Assembly (NCBI GenBank): GCA_902494685.1
Contig: CABUUE010000064.1
Span: 1 to 8,341 of the forward strand
Direction of reading: 5' to 3'
Origin: an uncultured Collinsella sp.
Lineage (GTDB): Bacteria > Actinomycetota > Coriobacteriia > Coriobacteriales > Coriobacteriaceae
DNA length: 8,341 bases
A program made the translations under genes and the position numbers. Positions 4,892-8,341 of the stretch are shown here, one piece after another. The notes below the pieces were generated by a model, which did no database searches, was not told the DNA's origin, and saw only the letters and a program-made list of their open reading frames with translations. Position 1 is the stretch's first letter. Each line of letters opens with the position of its first letter.

Positions 4892-6489
4892 TGTCCGAAA
4901 CCCTCAATGCCCAGGATATCGCCAAGAAACTGCAGGAGCAGCTCACGAGCCTCTCCGCGACGGTCGATACGCATGAGGTTTCAACGGTCGACGAGGTAGG
5001 CGACGGCATCGCGCGCGTCTCCGGCCTCAAGAGCGCCATGGCAGGCGAGCTTCTGGAGTTCAAGAGCTCCGATACCGGTGAGACCGTCTTCGGCCTTGCC
5101 CAGAACCTTGACCGTGACGAGGTCGGCGCCGTTCTGTTCGGTGCCGTCGACTCCATCAAGGAAGGCGACGAGTGCCGCACCACTGGCCGCATTATGGATA
5201 TCCCCGTGAGCCGTGCCATGCTCGGCCGCGTCGTCAATCCGCTCGGCCAGCCCATCGACGGCCTGGGCGACATCGTCGCCACGCACCGTCGCCCCATCGA
5301 GTTCAAGGCTCCCGGCGTCATCGATCGTACCCCGGTGTGCGAGCCGGTTCAGACCGGTCTGCTCGCTATCGACTCCATGGTGCCTATTGGCCGCGGTCAG
5401 CGTGAGCTCATCATCGGCGACCGTAAGACCGGTAAGACCGCCATCGCCATCGACGCTATCCTCAACCAGCGCGGCAAGGGCATGGTCTGCATCTATGTCG
5501 CCATCGGCCAGAAGGCCTCCACGGTTGCCAACATCCGTGAGACCCTCGCTCAGCACGGTGCGCTCGACTACACCATCATCGTTTCGGCCACTGCTGCCGA
5601 TTCCGCCCCTATGCAGTACATCGCGCCTATGGCCGGTGCCGCTATTGGCGAGTTCTTCATGTACAACGGCGAGGACGGCAAGCCCGCCAGCGAGACCAAC
5701 CCCGGTGGCCACGTGCTCGTCATCTACGATGACCTGTCCAAGCAGGCCGTGGCCTACCGTCAGATGTCGCTGACGCTGCATCGTCCGCCCGGACGCGAGG
5801 CCTATCCTGGCGACATCTTCTACCTGCACTCTCGTCTGCTCGAGCGTGCCGTCAAGATGTCCAAGAAGAACGGTTACGGCTCCATGACGGCTCTTCCGAT
5901 CATCGAGACCCAGGACGGCGACGTCTCGGCCTACATTCCGACCAACGTCATTTCCATTACCGATGGTCAGATCTACCTGCAGTCCGAACTCTTCTTCCAG
6001 GGCCAGCGCCCGGCAGTCGACGTGGGCATTTCCGTGTCCCGCGTCGGTGGTGACGCGCAGACCAAGGCTATGAAGCAGGTCGCCGGCAACCTCCGTCTGG
6101 ACCTCGCTTCGTACCAGGAGCTCGCCGGCTTTACGCAGTTCGGCTCCGACCTCGACGAGGCTACTCAGAAGCAGCTGACCCATGGTGCCCGCATGACCGA
6201 GCTCCTGAAGCAGCCGCGTTACAAGCCGTTTGAGGTTGGCGAGCAGATCGTTACGCTGTTCGCTGGCAACGAGGGCTTCCTGGATGACCTGGAGATCGCC
6301 GACGTGCTGCCTTTCCGTGCCGAGCTCATCGAGTACATGGACAATGGCTTTGGCTCGCTGCTCGACAAGGTTCGCGCCAAGAAGATCGATGATGACACCA
6401 AGGCTGAGCTCTTGCGCGTCATCGGCGACTTCAAGCAGCAGTTCATGGCCAAGCACCATTCGGATGTTTCTGGATCAGAGGAGAACTAA
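4891..6489 (+). CDS. atpA: F-type ATP synthase subunit alpha
   Basis: The non-catalytic nucleotide-binding subunit of the F1 head, which alternates with beta. The 532 aa slightly exceed the usual ~500-515. An N-terminal beta-barrel (about 28-100, with DEVGDGIARVSGL at 34-46) is followed by the nucleotide domain with Walker A GDRKTGKT (176-183), Walker B LVIYDD (276-281) and DLSKQAVAYRQ, the RPPGREAYPGD segment (298-308), the arginine finger in ISVSRVGGDAQ (Arg384), then the helical C-terminal domain. Walker A has Lys179 where E. coli has Gln; I recall this from some actinobacteria. Relative to Bacillus and E. coli, about 12 extra polar residues (261-273) sit between MYNG and Walker B. The C-terminal tail (about 520-532) is also a little long. 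It starts 1 nt inside atpH's stop and is 5 nt from atpG. Identification is secure. Confidence 0.98.
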   Translation: MSETLNAQDIAKKLQEQLTSLSATVDTHEVSTVDEVGDGIARVSGLKSAMAGELLEFKSSDTGETVFGLAQNLDRDEVGAVLFGAVDSIKEGDECRTTGRIMDIPVSRAMLGRVVNPLGQPIDGLGDIVATHRRPIEFKAPGVIDRTPVCEPVQTGLLAIDSMVPIGRGQRELIIGDRKTGKTAIAIDAILNQRGKGMVCIYVAIGQKASTVANIRETLAQHGALDYTIIVSATAADSAPMQYIAPMAGAAIGEFFMYNGEDGKPASETNPGGHVLVIYDDLSKQAVAYRQMSLTLHRPPGREAYPGDIFYLHSRLLERAVKMSKKNGYGSMTALPIIETQDGDVSAYIPTNVISITDGQIYLQSELFFQGQRPAVDVGISVSRVGGDAQTKAMKQVAGNLRLDLASYQELAGFTQFGSDLDEATQKQLTHGARMTELLKQPRYKPFEVGEQIVTLFAGNEGFLDDLEIADVLPFRAELIEYMDNGFGSLLDKVRAKKIDDDTKAELLRVIGDFKQQFMAKHHSDVSGSEEN

Positions 6490-6494
6490 GCCCC

Positions 6495-7403
6495 ATGGCC
6501 AACCTTCGCGACATTAAGAAGCGAATCTCCTCGGTTACCACGACCAAGCAGATCACGCGCACGATGGAGATGGTCTCTACGGCCAAGATCCGTCGTGCCC
6601 TCGATCGCTCCAAGCAGGCCGAGCCCTATAAGGAGGCGCTGACCGACGTCATGTTGACGGTCGCCGGCGACGCCTCCTGTTCGGGCACCGATCCCATGCT
6701 GCAGAAGCATGAGAGCGTCAAGCATGGCCTGATTGTCGTTATTGCCTCGGACCGCGGCCTTGCCGGCGGTTTCAATACGACGGTGGAGCGCACGGCCGAA
6801 AAGCTCGCCGCTTCTTGGGCGAACGACGGCATCGAGTGCGAGATCATCGCGTGCGGGCGTAAGCCGGCCACGTATTTCCGCGACCGCGCAAACGTCATCA
6901 TGCACTTTGAGGGCAACTCCTCTGAGCCCGATTTCAATCAGGCCCGCATGATCTCCTCTCATATCTGCGATGCGTATCGTGCCGGTGAGCTTGACCGTGT
7001 CGAGCTTGTCTACCACCACGCCAAGAACCGCGTGGATCAGGAGCTTCGCGTCGAGCATCTGTTGCCGCTCGACCCCGAGATGATCGCTATGGCCCACGGT
7101 CCGCGTAAGAACGAGACCGACGCCCCTAAGCGCATCTCGTCCACGTTCGAGTTCGTGCCCTCTCCCGAGCATGTTCTCGGCAAGCTTGTGCCGTCTTATA
7201 TCCTGACGGTCATCTACCAGGCCCTGATCGATTCGGCGGCTGCCGAGCAGGGTGCACGCCGCAAGGCCATGCACTCCGCGACGGAAAACGCCACCGCGAT
7301 CATCTCGACCCTTACCCGCACGTATAGTCGCGTGCGCCAGGCTTCGATCACGACCGAGATTAACGAGATCGTCGGCGGAGCCTCAGCATTGGAGGAACAG
7401 TAA
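6495..7403 (+). CDS. atpG: F-type ATP synthase subunit gamma
   Basis: The central shaft that couples c-ring rotation to catalysis in the beta subunits. The 302 aa are within the family range (about 285-305). The N-terminal helix LRDIKKRISSVTTTKQITRT (4-23) and MEMVSTAK (24-31) begin the antiparallel coiled coil. A Rossmann-like middle domain carries SDRGLAGGFN (85-94), and the C-terminal helix holds SATENA (261-266), RQASITTEINEIVGGASAL (281-299). The usual ARMxAM motif reads ARRKAM here (254-259), with Arg in place of the customary Met. AGGAG (6479-6483) lies 11 nt before the ATG, within the end of atpA. The stop overlaps the atpD start by one base (TAATG). Identification is secure. Confidence 0.97.
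   Translation: MANLRDIKKRISSVTTTKQITRTMEMVSTAKIRRALDRSKQAEPYKEALTDVMLTVAGDASCSGTDPMLQKHESVKHGLIVVIASDRGLAGGFNTTVERTAEKLAASWANDGIECEIIACGRKPATYFRDRANVIMHFEGNSSEPDFNQARMISSHICDAYRAGELDRVELVYHHAKNRVDQELRVEHLLPLDPEMIAMAHGPRKNETDAPKRISSTFEFVPSPEHVLGKLVPSYILTVIYQALIDSAAAEQGARRKAMHSATENATAIISTLTRTYSRVRQASITTEINEIVGGASALEEQ
7391..7395 (+). promoter_or_regulatory. Ribosome binding site of atpD
   Basis: GGAGG in the last codons of atpG ends 7 nt before the ATG at 7403 and sets the atpD start at the TAATG junction, pointing to coupled translation of gamma and beta. Confidence 0.8.
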
Positions 7404-8341
7404 TGGCTAATAACACCGTAAAGCTTGCGGTCGAGGAAGCCACCAAGAAGACGACTGCCGGTGATGGTCGCATCGTGCGAATCATCGGCCCTGTCGTCGA
7501 CGTCAAGTTTGACGGCGCGGTGCCCCCGATCTACAACGCGCTCACGGTCGAGGCCGAGACCCCGATCGGTCATCTGAGCACGATCCTCGAGGTCGAGAGC
7601 CAGCTTCCGGGCGGCGTCGTCCGCACGGTCGCCATGTCCTCGACCGACGGCCTGCAGCGCGGCCTCATCGCCACCGATACCGGTGAGCCCATGAAGATGC
7701 CGGTCGGCCCCAAGACGCTCGGCCGTATTTGGAACGTCATGGGCAAGCCCGTCGACGGCAAGCCCATGCCCGAGGTGGAGGAGTTCTACCCCATCCACCA
7801 TGCAGCGCCCCGTTTCGACGAGCTCACCACCAAGACCGAGATCTTCGAGACCGGCATCAAGGCCGTCGACCTGCTCGAGCCCTACATCCGCGGCGGCAAG
7901 ACAGGTCTGTTCGGTGGCGCCGGCGTCGGCAAGACCGTTCTGATTCAGGAGCTCATCAACAACCTCGCCCAGGAGCACGGCGGCACCTCGGTGTTCACCG
8001 GCGTCGGCGAGCGTACCCGCGAGGGCACCGACCTGTTCCTCGAGATGAGCGAGTCTGGCGTTATCGACAAGACCTGCTTGGTCTACGGTCAGATGAACGA
8101 GCCGCCCGGAGCGCGTCTGCGCATCGGTCTGGCCGGCCTTACCACCGCTGAGTATTTCCGTGATCGTGGCCAGGACGTTCTGCTGTTCATCGACAACATC
8201 TTCCGCTTCTCCCAGGCAGGTTCCGAGGTTTCCGCACTGCTTGGACGTATGCCGTCCGCAGTAGGATACCAGCCGACACTGCAGACCGAGATGGGTGCTC
8301 TTCAGGAGCGTATCACTTCCACAAAGAGCGGTTCCATCACA
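7403..8341 (+). CDS. atpD: F-type ATP synthase subunit beta, 3'-truncated by window edge
   Basis: The catalytic subunit that makes or hydrolyses ATP at the F1 head. The visible 313 codons are open to the end of the window; the family is ~465-480 aa, so about a third is missing. After a ~20-residue extension (1-21) absent from E. coli comes the beta-barrel start GRIVRIIGPVVDVKF (22-36). The nucleotide domain has the P-loop GGAGVGKT (171-178, Lys177), the catalytic glutamate motif GERTREG (202-208, Glu203 and Arg204), YGQMNEPPGARLR (228-240), Walker B VLLFID (259-264, Asp264) and GRMPSAVGYQPTL (281-293). All catalytic residues expected in this part are present. The start overlaps the atpG stop by one base. 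atpC (epsilon) is expected downstream by the usual gene order. Identification is certain. Confidence 0.98.
   Translation, partial: MANNTVKLAVEEATKKTTAGDGRIVRIIGPVVDVKFDGAVPPIYNALTVEAETPIGHLSTILEVESQLPGGVVRTVAMSSTDGLQRGLIATDTGEPMKMPVGPKTLGRIWNVMGKPVDGKPMPEVEEFYPIHHAAPRFDELTTKTEIFETGIKAVDLLEPYIRGGKTGLFGGAGVGKTVLIQELINNLAQEHGGTSVFTGVGERTREGTDLFLEMSESGVIDKTCLVYGQMNEPPGARLRIGLAGLTTAEYFRDRGQDVLLFIDNIFRFSQAGSEVSALLGRMPSAVGYQPTLQTEMGALQERITSTKSGSIT

Noticed and set aside
5416..5439. Lys for Gln in the alpha Walker A motif (GDRKTGKT)
   Set aside because: The P-loop Gly-Lys-Thr is intact and I recall the same change in other actinobacterial alpha subunits, so it is not treated as unusual.
4981..6459. 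A 492-codon open frame on the - strand, almost the whole length of atpA
   Set aside because: It is an antisense shadow of a GC-rich gene: its composition is Leu/Val/Gly/Asp/Ala-rich without recognisable motifs, and atpA is unambiguous on the other strand.

Overview
This window looks like core chromosome of a high-GC Gram-positive bacterium, most likely an actinobacterium of the class Coriobacteriia (a Collinsella-like genome is my best guess). The reasons are the GC-rich third codon positions, the GTG starts on several genes, strong GGAGG-type ribosome binding sites, and the order upp, small membrane protein, atpB-E-F-H-A-G-D, which echoes the upp-atpI-atp order known from Bacillus and relatives. 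The taxon is inferred from style and remembered sequences, not from a search. All genes lie on the + strand and I see no mobile element, tRNA, rRNA or CRISPR.

Region 1 (1-1316) is the 3' part of glpK, glycerol kinase, cut by the left edge. Region 2 (1317-2087) is a 123-nt spacer with a small hairpin followed by upp, uracil phosphoribosyltransferase. Region 3 (2088-2369) is non-coding. It holds a 10-bp GC-rich hairpin that probably ends upp transcription, a second small hairpin, a plausible sigma-70-type promoter and a short leader that contains a possible 10-codon leaderless reading frame.

Region 4 (2370-8341) is the F-type ATP synthase operon. It runs: a small three-helix membrane protein in the atpI position, then atpB (a), atpE (c), atpF (b), atpH (delta), atpA (alpha), atpG (gamma) and the first 313 codons of atpD (beta), which runs off the right edge; atpC (epsilon) is expected beyond it. 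Genes are tightly packed (overlaps at atpF/atpH, atpH/atpA and atpG/atpD). The exception is a 124-nt structured spacer before atpE, the gene whose product is needed in the highest copy number. Together these genes encode the membrane ion channel and rotor (a, c), the stator (b, delta) and the catalytic head with its shaft (alpha, beta, gamma).

No new system is evident. The points worth a second look are deviations within a familiar operon: a delta subunit about 30 residues short in its alpha-binding domain, a b subunit with a cleavable-looking signal peptide, a very short c subunit with distinct codon use, a roughly 12-residue insertion in alpha before Walker B, an unrecognised membrane protein in place of AtpI, and a glycerol kinase with neither known regulatory loop.
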